Below are positions 18,038-26,715 of a DNA stretch of 64,000 nt, one piece after another (the first letter of the stretch is position 1; the number at the start of each line of letters is the position of its first letter). Under the pieces are notes generated by a model. That model did not search any database and was not told where the DNA came from. It was given only the letters and a program-made list of their open reading frames with translations. A program made the translations under genes and the position numbers. The stretch spans positions 1-64,000 of the forward strand of contig DATGTE010000030.1 in NCBI GenBank assembly GCA_035301985.1, given 5' to 3'. The DNA is from DASUXY01 sp035301985 (lineage in GTDB: Bacteria > Bacillota > Bacilli > Bacillales > Amphibacillaceae).

Positions 18038-18343
18038 ATGGCTAAATTAATTGCTTTGTATAAACAACCGGAGGATCAGAAGAAGTTTGATGAACATTAT
18101 TTTAATGTCCACACACCAATCACGAAAAAAATTCCAGGTTTAAGGGAAATGAACGTAACAAAAATACTCGGCTCACCGATGGGAAAAAGCGAATATTATT
18201 TGTTATGTGAAATGATCTATGACGACCAAGAAGCATTGCAAACAGCGATGAAAACTGATGAAGGTAAGGCATCTGGAAAAGATGTGATGCAATTCGCTGG
18301 TGATTTAGTAACGCTTATGATTGGTGAGGAAGTTGATGATTGA
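18038..18343 (+). CDS. EthD-family small protein in the paa operon
   Basis: 101 residues; a ferredoxin-like alpha/beta-barrel (KLIALYKQPEDQKKFDEHYFNVHTPITKKIPGL is the typical EthD start). EthD proteins accompany degradative monooxygenases, and their role is not settled. It overlaps paaF by 8 bp. AGGAGG lies before the ATG. Confidence 0.85.
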   Translation: MAKLIALYKQPEDQKKFDEHYFNVHTPITKKIPGLREMNVTKILGSPMGKSEYYLLCEMIYDDQEALQTAMKTDEGKASGKDVMQFAGDLVTLMIGEEVDD

Positions 18344-19112
18344 TCGAGAGTTTATCAAGTGCTCTACAGAAAGTGGAATTGGCATCATCCAATTGAATCG
18401 CCCCGAGGTAGCCAATGCATTAAATCGAACAATGGTGGAGGAAATTGTTGAACAAGCAGAAGCTTTTGACAGCGATGAGACCATTCGTGTCATTGTTGTT
18501 AAAGGTAATGACAAAGCATTTGCAGCAGGGGCTGACATTGAAGAAATGTTGGGAGATACGCCGTTATCGTTTGAGCTATTGGATCCATTTGCGGTTTGGG
18601 ATCGATTGACGGCGATCAAAAAGCCAATCATTGCTGCAGTCAATGGTTTTGCGTTAGGTGGGGGATTTGAATTAGCTCTTCACTGTGACCTTATTGTAGC
18701 AGGTGAGCATGCTCAATTTGGTTTTCCTGAAGTACAGCTCGGCGTAATGCCAGGAGCAGGAGGGACGCAATTTTTGACAAAAGCAATGGGACACCGGAAA
18801 GCTTTGGAGTGGATTTGGCTCGGTGATTCGATGGGAGCCGAAGAAGCAAAACAATATGGTATCGTCAATCGAGTCGTCGCTTTTGAATTAGTTGAAGAAG
18901 AGGCGATGGAATTAGCCTATCGATTAGCAAATCAGGCCCCGATTGCTGTCCGATTAATTAAGGAGGCTGTTCATAAGGCTGAAGACCTTCCCTTGATGGA
19001 GGGGATGAAATTGGAAAGGAAAAACTTTTATCTCACCTTTGATTCACAAGATCAAAAAGAGGGCATGCGTGCTTTCGTAGAAAAGCGTACACCTTCGTTT
19101 AAAGGAGTGTGA
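18336..19112 (+). CDS. paaF: Enoyl-CoA hydratase, PaaF-like
   Basis: A 258-residue crotonase; both catalytic glutamates are present (ALGGGFELAL; PEVQLGVMPGAGGTQ). Likely 2,3-dehydroadipyl-CoA hydratase. ATG 18336 with GAGGA upstream lies inside the EthD stop region; the longer frame from TTG 18321 is unlikely. It is followed 3 bp later by paaG. Confidence 0.85.
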   Translation: MIDREFIKCSTESGIGIIQLNRPEVANALNRTMVEEIVEQAEAFDSDETIRVIVVKGNDKAFAAGADIEEMLGDTPLSFELLDPFAVWDRLTAIKKPIIAAVNGFALGGGFELALHCDLIVAGEHAQFGFPEVQLGVMPGAGGTQFLTKAMGHRKALEWIWLGDSMGAEEAKQYGIVNRVVAFELVEEEAMELAYRLANQAPIAVRLIKEAVHKAEDLPLMEGMKLERKNFYLTFDSQDQKEGMRAFVEKRTPSFKGV

Positions 19113-19115
19113 GAC

Positions 19116-19901
19116 ATGGAGCCGAATCAATATGAAACAGTTATTGTTAAACAGAATGATGGTGTTACGACGATTATGTTAAATCGACCGTCAGCCTATA
19201 ATGCTTTTACACCACAAATGAATGAAGAAATCATGCAAGCGTTGAAAAAAGCGGAGCGAGACCAAACCATTCGCTCCATCGTGATCACGGGTCAAGGAAA
19301 AGCTTTTTGTGCAGGAGAAGATTTAGGGGGAGTTGATGAAAATACGAATCATGCGACGTTTCTTCGCACACGTTATCACCCGATGATTAAGATGATGAAA
19401 AGTGTCTCTAAACCGATAATAGCAGCTGTGAATGGGACAGCAGCAGGTGCGGGAATGAGTTTAGCCTTGGCAGCAGATTTTCGGCTCGTCCATAAGGAAA
19501 CACAATTCGTCAGTGCGTTTATGGGGATTGGACTCGTTCCAGACTCGGGATTCATGTATACACTCCCCCGTTTAATCGGCTATGCTAAAGCATTGGAAAT
19601 CGCCGTTTTCGACACACCAATCACAGGAGAAAAAGCGCAGGAAATCGGTTTGGCAACAAAATTGCTTGAAAAAGATGAATGGGAGGAACAAGTGCATTCA
19701 TTTGCTGAGTCTATGGCTACTTTACCAACGAAAGCTTTTTCCTTGATGAAACGATATATGATGGATGGCATGCATACCCCCTATAGCAAAGCATTGGAAT
19801 GGGAGGCACAAGCACAACGTATAGCTGGGTTGTCACGTGATCACCAAGAAGGATTAAAAGCTTTTAAAGAAAAGCGTCAACCGGTGTATGTAGGTCATTA
19901 A
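19116..19901 (+). CDS. paaG: 2-(1,2-epoxy-1,2-dihydrophenyl)acetyl-CoA isomerase
   Basis: A 261-residue crotonase of PaaG type. The first Glu of hydratases is replaced (AAGAGMSLALAAD), and the catalytic Asp is kept in GLVPDSG. It converts the ring epoxide to oxepin-CoA and also isomerises double bonds later. AAAGGAGTG upstream; same operon as paaF. Confidence 0.88.
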   Translation: MEPNQYETVIVKQNDGVTTIMLNRPSAYNAFTPQMNEEIMQALKKAERDQTIRSIVITGQGKAFCAGEDLGGVDENTNHATFLRTRYHPMIKMMKSVSKPIIAAVNGTAAGAGMSLALAADFRLVHKETQFVSAFMGIGLVPDSGFMYTLPRLIGYAKALEIAVFDTPITGEKAQEIGLATKLLEKDEWEEQVHSFAESMATLPTKAFSLMKRYMMDGMHTPYSKALEWEAQAQRIAGLSRDHQEGLKAFKEKRQPVYVGH

Positions 19902-19967
19902 TGCGTTGTAGACATCTTATTAAATCTGAATTTTCCTAACAATCATTACTGAAAGGAAGGATCGATC

Positions 19968-21491
19968 GTGAAGCAAACTGTAACGAACGAAGTGATTACT
20001 GAAGTCGGTTCAATGAAACGAGAACATTATGCAATGGTTATTAATGGGGAGCGTGTAGAAAGTCGTTCGAATCAAGTATATGAAACGTATAATCCAGCGA
20101 AAGGAGAAAAAATAGCGACGGTAGCGAAAGCGAATGAAGAAGATGCGGAAAGGGCTGTACAAGCAGCAAGAAAAGCTTTTGAACATGGAAAATGGCGCAA
20201 ATATCCAGTTGGAAAACGTTCTCGGGTAATGAATAACATTGCTCAAGTTATGCGAGAGCGCTTCAAAGATCTTGTCGAAATGGAAGTTTTAAACAGCGGA
20301 AAATCGGTCGGTGCTGCCCAAGTGCAAATCAATCAGGCGATTGAGGATTTCGAGTTTTACGCAGGGGCAATTGTCGGCCATCGCGGAATGGTCAACAATA
20401 TGCCGTATGGATTTTTCAACTATACCCACAAAGAGCCTGTTGGAATATGTGCTCAAATTATTCCGTGGAACTATCCTGTGATGATGGCCGCATGGAAGAT
20501 AGCCCCAGCAATCGCCGCTGGTTGTTCAGTTGTTGTGAAACCAGCCAGCCTGACACCGATTACGGCTATACTGATCAATGAAATTTGTCATGAGGCAGGT
20601 GTCCCTGAGGGTGTTGTGAACACGATTTGTGGTTCAGGAGCAGTTGTAGGGGATTATTTAGTGAAACATGAAGATATAAACAAAGTTGCATTTACAGGAT
20701 CAACACCGACGGGCAAAGATATTATGGAAAAAGCATCACAGACGTTAAAGCGTACGACGCTTGAGCTCGGTGGAAAATCACCGAATATCGTCTTTGAAGA
20801 TGCGGACATGGAAGCGGCTGTTAGTGGTTCGCTGTTTGGAATTTACTTTAATACGGGCCAGTCTTGTGAAGCACGCTCCCGCATGTTCGTTCATGAATCC
20901 ATTTATGATGATTTCGTTGAGCAATTTGTAGAAAAAACGAAAAAGCTCAAACTCGGAGATCCACTGGATAAAGGGACACATGTCGGTTCGATTATTAGTC
21001 GTGAGCAATTGGAGGTCATTGATGGATATGTAAAGTCTGCTAGAAAAGATGGTGCTACAATCCTTGCAGGCGGTCAAGAGGCGAATGTCAACGGATTTGA
21101 GGGCGGTTATTGGTATGAACCGACGATTATTACCGATGTGACTCCGGACATGAAGGCGGTGCAAGAGGAAATCTTCGGACCTGTCGTTGTCATTGAGCAG
21201 TTTTCCGATGAAAAGGAAGTCATTGAGCGGGCGAACGATACGAAGTACGGCTTAGCTGCAGCCATTTGGACGAAAAGTCAAGGAAGAGCAACTCGTGTAG
21301 CTCATCAGCTAGAAGCTGGGGTCATCATGGTGAACAGTCCATTTTCAGCTTTTCCTGGCACCCCTTTTGGTGGCTATAAAGAGTCTGGGTTTGGTCGAGA
21401 GTTGGCTGTAGAGACGCTTGATTTATATATGGAAGATAAGAGCGTTCTTTCCTACTACGGTTCGAAACCATTAAATCCATTTGGTGTATAA
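19968..21491 (+). CDS. Aldehyde dehydrogenase, PaaZ dehydrogenase-domain role proposed
   Basis: 507 residues from GTG 19968 (GAAAGGAAGG upstream). ALDH motifs: IIPWNYPVMMAAWK, FTGSTPTGK, ELGGKSPNIVF with catalytic Glu, and TGQSCEA with the nucleophile Cys. It resembles betaine/phenylacetaldehyde-type ALDHs. E. coli PaaZ is about 680 residues with a C-terminal MaoC-like oxepin-CoA hydrolase; that domain is absent here. In context it probably oxidises the 3-oxo-5,6-dehydrosuberyl-CoA semialdehyde, or upstream phenylacetaldehyde; the substrate cannot be decided from sequence. Confidence 0.88.
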   Translation: MKQTVTNEVITEVGSMKREHYAMVINGERVESRSNQVYETYNPAKGEKIATVAKANEEDAERAVQAARKAFEHGKWRKYPVGKRSRVMNNIAQVMRERFKDLVEMEVLNSGKSVGAAQVQINQAIEDFEFYAGAIVGHRGMVNNMPYGFFNYTHKEPVGICAQIIPWNYPVMMAAWKIAPAIAAGCSVVVKPASLTPITAILINEICHEAGVPEGVVNTICGSGAVVGDYLVKHEDINKVAFTGSTPTGKDIMEKASQTLKRTTLELGGKSPNIVFEDADMEAAVSGSLFGIYFNTGQSCEARSRMFVHESIYDDFVEQFVEKTKKLKLGDPLDKGTHVGSIISREQLEVIDGYVKSARKDGATILAGGQEANVNGFEGGYWYEPTIITDVTPDMKAVQEEIFGPVVVIEQFSDEKEVIERANDTKYGLAAAIWTKSQGRATRVAHQLEAGVIMVNSPFSAFPGTPFGGYKESGFGRELAVETLDLYMEDKSVLSYYGSKPLNPFGV

Positions 21492-21566
21492 AGAAGTGCG
21501 TCCGGTTAGAGGCGTTGTAACCGGACGTTGCAACTACATAGTAAATGATGGAAAGGAAGATAAATC

Positions 21567-22442
21567 ATGGCTATTCAACATATTACCGTTGTTGGAGCTG
21601 GAGTGATGGGGCGTGGTATTGCGTATGTTGCAGCGCTTTCTCGTTTTTCGACAACATTGGTAGATATATCAAAGCAACAGCTTGATGCAGCTGTAAATGA
21701 TGCGAAACAGAACGTAGAGAAGGGAATGGAACGAGGCAAATTATCTTCAGAAGCGCGAGAGGATCTATTGGCTCATTTGCAAACGACTGAGGATTTATCA
21801 GCTGCGGTTCGACATACAGACTTTGTCATCGAGGCTGTTCCAGAAAATCGATCTTTTAAACAAAGTGTTATGAAGGAAGCGGAGGAGTTTGCGCCGGAAC
21901 ATGCGATATTTACATCGAATACATCTACAATCAGTCCAACTGAGCTTGCATCCTACACAAAACGACCACATCAATTTGCTGTCATGCATTTTTTTAACCC
22001 GGTTCACCTTATGCGTCTTGTGGAAATTGTAAGGGGATTAGAAACGAGCGATGAAACAGTAGATGCGATTCGTCAAGTAGCTGAGCGAATGGGAAAGGAA
22101 ACGGTTGAGGTAAATGAATTTCCTGGGTTTGTAACGAGTCGAATCAGTGCACTCGTTGGGAATGAAGCGTTTCATATGTTGCAAGAAGGCGTGGCGTCTG
22201 CCGAAGATATTGATAAAGCGATTCGTCTCGGACTCAATTATCCAATGGGGCCTCTGGAGCTCGGCGATCTAGTTGGCCTCGACGCCCGACTGAATAATTT
22301 AAAATATTTATATGAAACCTTAGGAGAAAAATATCGACCGGCTCCACTACTTGAACAATATGTGAAGGCAGGAAGATTAGGAAGAAAATCGGGAAGAGGC
22401 GTATATGACTACACAGATAAAGGCGAGTTGATGAACAAATGA
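21567..22442 (+). CDS. paaH: 3-hydroxyadipyl-CoA dehydrogenase (3-hydroxyacyl-CoA dehydrogenase family)
   Basis: A 291-residue single-module HAD. The Rossmann site is VVGAGVMGRGIAYV at residues 7-20, the catalytic His lies in VMHFFNPVHLMRLVEI, and GFVTSRI and NYPMGPLELGDLVGLD form the C-domain. It produces 3-oxoadipyl-CoA. Its stop overlaps the thiolase ATG (ATGA). Confidence 0.92.
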   Translation: MAIQHITVVGAGVMGRGIAYVAALSRFSTTLVDISKQQLDAAVNDAKQNVEKGMERGKLSSEAREDLLAHLQTTEDLSAAVRHTDFVIEAVPENRSFKQSVMKEAEEFAPEHAIFTSNTSTISPTELASYTKRPHQFAVMHFFNPVHLMRLVEIVRGLETSDETVDAIRQVAERMGKETVEVNEFPGFVTSRISALVGNEAFHMLQEGVASAEDIDKAIRLGLNYPMGPLELGDLVGLDARLNNLKYLYETLGEKYRPAPLLEQYVKAGRLGRKSGRGVYDYTDKGELMNK

Positions 22443-23644
22443 AAGAAGTCGTTATTGTTGATGCCGTTCGTACCCCGATAGGTAGATACCGAGGAGCTTT
22501 AAAAGATGTACGTCCGGATGATCTTGGTGCAGTTGTGATCCGAGCCTTACTCAATCGAAATCCAGCGCTTCCAAGTGAAGAAATCGAGGATGTTATTTTA
22601 GGAAATGCAAATCAAGCAGGTGAAGATAATCGGAATGTAGCGCGCATGTCAGCTCTTTTAGCAGGGTTACCCGTGCGTGTTGCTGGAACGACAATCAATC
22701 GTTTATGTGGATCGGGCTTAGATGCGGTGATCTATGCTGCAAGGGCAATTGCCGTTGGAGAAGGTGATATTTACATTGCTGGAGGGACGGAAAGCATGAC
22801 ACGCGCCCCTTTCGTAATGGCTAAGCCTGAACATGATTTTCCGCGTGGCAATATGGAACTATATGATACGACGATTGGATGGCGTTTTACAAATGAACAG
22901 CTGAGAAAAATGTATGGTGCAGATTCGATGCCACAAACGGCGGAAAATGTTGCTCGAGAATACGATATTACACGTGAGGAACAGGATTTGTTTGCATTTG
23001 AGAGCCAACAGCGGGCTAAACAAGCAATCAATGAAGGTAAATTCACCAATGAAATTGTGCCCGTCGTTTATCACGATCGGAAAGGACACGAAATCACTGT
23101 CATGAAAGATGAACATCCACGGCCAAAGACTACGTTAGAAAAACTAGCTAAATTAAGACCGATCTTTGCGGAGGGAACGATCACAGCGGGAAATGCTTCA
23201 GGGATCAATGATGGGGCTTCTGCTTTATTGATGATGAGTGCTGATAAGGCAGAAGAACTTCACCTTAAACCATTGGTGAAGTATGTCGTCAGTGCAGTGG
23301 CAGGATTAGAACCACGCATCATGGGATTGGGTCCGATTGAAGCAACGAAAAAGGCACTTAAGCGGGCCGATTTGACGCCCGCCGACATCGGTTTGATTGA
23401 ATTAAACGAAGCATTTGCCTCCCAATCGATTGAATGTATCAGGCAATTAGAACTTGATCCCGCCCGAGTTAATGTTAACGGAGGTGCGATTGCTTTTGGT
23501 CATCCACTAGGAGCCAGTGGGGCGCGAATTTTAACAACATTAATCCATGAAATGAAACGAGAGCAGAAAAAATATGGCTTGGCGACGATGTGTATTGGTG
23601 TCGGCCAAGGGATTGCTGCTATTGTAGAAAACATTTCAAATTAG
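22439..23644 (+). CDS. paaJ: Acetyl-CoA acyltransferase (3-oxoadipyl-CoA thiolase type)
   Basis: A 401-residue thiolase: nucleophile Cys in NRLCGSGLDAV, GGTESMTRAPF, NEAFASQ, GGAIAFGHPLGASGAR, and the second Cys in MCIGVGQG. Cleaves 3-oxoadipyl-CoA to succinyl-CoA and acetyl-CoA. Coupled to paaH. Confidence 0.92.
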   Translation: MKEVVIVDAVRTPIGRYRGALKDVRPDDLGAVVIRALLNRNPALPSEEIEDVILGNANQAGEDNRNVARMSALLAGLPVRVAGTTINRLCGSGLDAVIYAARAIAVGEGDIYIAGGTESMTRAPFVMAKPEHDFPRGNMELYDTTIGWRFTNEQLRKMYGADSMPQTAENVAREYDITREEQDLFAFESQQRAKQAINEGKFTNEIVPVVYHDRKGHEITVMKDEHPRPKTTLEKLAKLRPIFAEGTITAGNASGINDGASALLMMSADKAEELHLKPLVKYVVSAVAGLEPRIMGLGPIEATKKALKRADLTPADIGLIELNEAFASQSIECIRQLELDPARVNVNGGAIAFGHPLGASGARILTTLIHEMKREQKKYGLATMCIGVGQGIAAIVENISN

Positions 23645-23722
23645 GGGTCTTATTTTTAACGCGCTCGTGTGCAAAGAGCCATTCGATTTCTAGAGGAATG
23701 GTGGGAAAAAGGAGCGGATGTT

Positions 23723-24499
23723 ATGTCATCCATTTTATTGGAAAAAAAGAATCAAATTGCGTATGTTACAGTGAACCGCGAGCATGCTTTAAACAGCTTT
23801 GATTACGAAACATTGTGTAACTTACAAGAGGTCATCCATCACCTTCACTTCGATGAGAATACTCAAGTTGTTATTTTTACAGGTGCTGGTCATAAAGCGT
23901 TTAGTGCTGGGGCGGATTTAAAAGAGAGGAAAAGTTTAACAGAAAGTGAAGTGCGCAGAAATGTAAAGGCGATTCGCGATGTATTCAACATGATTGTTTC
24001 ACTTCCACAACCGGCCATTGCGGCGGTGAATGGTTATGCTTTTGGTGGTGGTTTTGAGTTGATGCTCGCATGTGATTTTTCAATTGCTACTCGCGGGGTC
24101 ATGATGGGATTAACGGAAACGAGTTGGGCTATTATCCCCGGAGCTGGTGGTACACAGCGACTGCCACGATTAATTGGTGAGATGAAAGCAAAAGAGCTTA
24201 TTTTTACTGCTCGGAAAATTTCAGCAGAAGAGGCTCTAGATTTAGGAATTGTTTTACAAGTTGTAGAAAGACATGATTTATTATCTGAATGTGAACAGCT
24301 TGCCCAGAAAATGTTGAAAAACGGCCCGATTGCTATTCAACAAGCAAAATATGCAATTACTCGGGGAATGAATACTGATCTTGAGACTGGGCTGGCGATC
24401 GAATCTCAAGCTTATGAACGAACGATTCCAACAGAAGATCGTTCGGAAGCGCTTAAGGCATTTCGTGAAAAGCGACTGCCAAAATTTACAGGAATGTAA
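23723..24499 (+). CDS. Third enoyl-CoA hydratase of the paa cluster
   Basis: A 258-residue crotonase with both catalytic Glu positions (AFGGGFELML; LTETSWAIIPGAGGTQ). The start is ATG 23723 with AAGGAG 8 bp upstream; an upstream GTG at 23669 is less likely. Last gene of the cluster. Two crotonases suffice in E. coli, so this one may supply a hydratase step missing because PaaZ has no hydrolase domain, or serve another acyl-CoA route. Confidence 0.85.
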   Translation: MSSILLEKKNQIAYVTVNREHALNSFDYETLCNLQEVIHHLHFDENTQVVIFTGAGHKAFSAGADLKERKSLTESEVRRNVKAIRDVFNMIVSLPQPAIAAVNGYAFGGGFELMLACDFSIATRGVMMGLTETSWAIIPGAGGTQRLPRLIGEMKAKELIFTARKISAEEALDLGIVLQVVERHDLLSECEQLAQKMLKNGPIAIQQAKYAITRGMNTDLETGLAIESQAYERTIPTEDRSEALKAFREKRLPKFTGM

Positions 24500-24879
24500 A
24501 GGGTGATGAATCTTAGAAATCAATCAAAGGTGATAGGATACATTCAAAATGAACGTCATTTGCAGGTGGCGTTGATGATGATTAGCTTGTTAAAAAGTGG
24601 TTGCTCATGGAAATGATTCCCGTATAATCCTCTCTTTTGTTGATAAAAAAACCACTGGATGATAATAGGATGGAATATATTTAAATTATTCAATGTTTTT
24701 GGTGAAAGTGAAAATGTGTTCTCTTCTCCATACCACCTTAATTACAAATCCTACGTAACTAAAGTCACTTGATCTGAATTGTAATTTTTTATTTATAATA
24801 GAAATAACTAATCATTTTCAAGGATTTGTAAGTGAATCGTGATGGATCGTGAGTATAAAAGGATGAGGAGAGATTTTTT
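24500..24879. other. Intergenic region after the paa cluster
   Basis: About 380 bp of AT-rich sequence. No gene, RNA or clear terminator is recognised. Confidence 0.5.
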
Positions 24880-25068
24880 ATGGATAAAATACTTTTTATC
24901 ATAGCTGTTTTTTCATTGGGATGTTCGATATTTTTGTTTACAACCCATTTTATTAAGTACGGTATTTCCGAGGGCTTCACATGGAAAACATGGTTGATGA
25001 AATCATCGATTGTCTTTTTTATGATTTATCTCATAAGTTTTGTAGGTTTTTTTATAATATCTAATTAA
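24880..25068 (+). CDS. Small two-helix membrane protein
   Basis: 62 residues with hydrophobic helices at about 3-23 and 40-60. GAGGAGAG precedes the ATG. No family recognised. Confidence 0.55.
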   Translation: MDKILFIIAVFSLGCSIFLFTTHFIKYGISEGFTWKTWLMKSSIVFFMIYLISFVGFFIISN

Positions 25069-25280
25069 CTGAGAAAGAGTGAAATGAAGCATATTTCATT
25101 TTTATAAGTTTCCTTGATTATTCGTTTCAAGCTTTTGTGAAGGTAAAAAGTGTTATTTAATATTTGTTACATGTAGAAGTTTATTTTTTGTAGATTGCTT
25201 GTATGAATGGATGGTGATATATTTAATTTAAATATTGTAGTATGAAGTATTGACGATAATAAGAGGAAGGAGGGTTATAA

Positions 25281-25829
25281 GTGAATGATCCGTTGCTTCA
25301 ACAACTTTTGAAAGAAATTAATGATATGAAAACGAACATGGTCACTAAAACAGATCTGTCGTTGATGGCTACGAAGGACGATCTGGATCAAATGGCCACG
25401 AAGTCTGATCTGTCGTTGATGGCTACGAAGGACGATCTAGAGCATATGGCCACGAAATCTGATTTGTCGTTGATGGCTACGAAGGACGATCTGGATCAAA
25501 TGGCCACGAAGTCAGATCTGTCGTTGATGGCTACGAAGGACGATCTGGATCAAATGGCTACAAAGTCTGATCTGTCGTTGATGGCTACGAAGGACGATCT
25601 AGAGCATATGGCTACAAAGTCTGATCCCGAAGGTTTGGCTACAAAACATGATTTGCATTATCTTACTAAAAAGGTCGATAGAAATTTTGAACAAATTGCT
25701 AAGAACACGGAACATTTAAAAAAGCTGTGTGTAAATCATAAGCGCCAAGAAAAAATAATCGAAACCTTGTCCCTGCGCTCTATTGAACATGAAAGTGATT
25801 TGAGAGTGCTAAAACAAGTGGAACCATAA
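25281..25829 (+). CDS. Coiled-coil protein with five 18-residue repeats
   Basis: 182 residues from GTG 25281 (GGAAGGAGG upstream). Residues 25-114 are five copies of DLSLMATKDDL[DE][QH]MATKS, itself a doubled 9-mer (ATKxDLxxM). A charged coiled-coil tail to residue 182 follows. ATK-DL repeats occur in long trimeric or SNARE-like coiled coils of phages and bacteria. No TM or signal is present. Function unknown; the copy number may vary between strains. Confidence 0.75.
   Translation: MNDPLLQQLLKEINDMKTNMVTKTDLSLMATKDDLDQMATKSDLSLMATKDDLEHMATKSDLSLMATKDDLDQMATKSDLSLMATKDDLDQMATKSDLSLMATKDDLEHMATKSDPEGLATKHDLHYLTKKVDRNFEQIAKNTEHLKKLCVNHKRQEKIIETLSLRSIEHESDLRVLKQVEP
25353..25622 (+). repeat. Five tandem 54-bp repeats inside the coding frame
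   Basis: The unit starts with GATCTGTCGTTGATGGCTAC and is nearly identical at the DNA level in all five copies (third-position changes such as GGC/GGT are few), so expansion is recent or is homogenised. Confidence 0.9.
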
Positions 25830-25855
25830 ATGTTTTAGACTCTCAGCACTTTTTT
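25802..25855 (+). terminator. Terminator of the coiled-coil gene
   Basis: The arms GAGAG-TG-CTAAAACA and TGTTTTAG-A-CTCTC overlap the end of the gene and are followed by AGCACTTTTTT. Confidence 0.65.
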
Positions 25856-25941
25856 CCTCGTATGATTCGTTCACTCTTATACTGCGGGATTTCCTTCAAT
25901 ATACACTTGATGCATTTGATAGATTCTTCTGTAAAATTGAC

Positions 25942-26715
25942 TCAAAGGCTTTGTTGAATGAGCTGTCTAATTTCATCTACTTTCCCTTTGTAAAAAAGAT
26001 CAACAATTTTACTTCCGATGACCACACCATCACAATAATGGCTTAATATTTTCGCTTGTTCGGAAGAGGAAATACCAAAACCAGCGAGAACGGGAACGGA
26101 ACTAAACGATTTTAACTGTTGTAAATATGTTTTTACATGGGGATCATGTTCTGTACGGGTACCGGTCGTTCCGGTTACAGATACAGCATATAAAAAGCCT
26201 TCTGATTTTCTAGCAATTTTCCTTAATCTATGTTCCGGACTTGTTAATGCTGCAAGTCTGATAAATGCAATCTCATTCGCTTGAAGTTCATTGCTGATGA
26301 GCGATTCTTCTTCCATAGGTAAATCAGGGATGATCACTCCATCGACTCCTGCTTGTGTGCACGCTTTCGCAAACGTTTTAACTCCGATCGCTAAAATTGG
26401 ATTTACGTATGTCATGATGACGATCGGGAGAGGACGGTCTGTTTTGAAATCGATCAATGTATCGAATAGAGACATCAAAGTTGTACCCTGTTCCAGTGAT
26501 CTTTTACCAGCTGCCTGAACAGTAGGACCATCAGCGACAGGATCTGAAAAAGGAATCCCTACTTCAACTGCTGTAGCTCCACATTCTTTTAAAAAGTGTA
26601 GTCTTTCTTCTAAAATATGTGTGCCTCCATCTCCAGCCATCATATATGGAATGAATATTTTTTTACCCTCCTGAAGCGTGTTGGTTAGCTCCTCGCGTAA
26701 AAATTGTTTACCCAT
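25942..26715 (-). CDS. trpA: Tryptophan synthase alpha chain
   Basis: 257 residues. Cleaves indole-3-glycerol phosphate. Catalytic Glu in VEVGIPFSDPVADGPTVQAA and Asp in GVIIPDLPMEE are present; GFGISSSEQ is the phosphate loop. Last gene of trpEDCFBA; it overlaps trpB by 8 bp. Confidence 0.95.
   Translation of the reverse strand: MGKQFLREELTNTLQEGKKIFIPYMMAGDGGTHILEERLHFLKECGATAVEVGIPFSDPVADGPTVQAAGKRSLEQGTTLMSLFDTLIDFKTDRPLPIVIMTYVNPILAIGVKTFAKACTQAGVDGVIIPDLPMEEESLISNELQANEIAFIRLAALTSPEHRLRKIARKSEGFLYAVSVTGTTGTRTEHDPHVKTYLQQLKSFSSVPVLAGFGISSSEQAKILSHYCDGVVIGSKIVDLFYKGKVDEIRQLIQQSL

Noticed and set aside
25353..25622. Regular 54-bp repeats as a CRISPR array
   Set aside because: There are no spacers; the repeats are directly adjacent and keep the reading frame.
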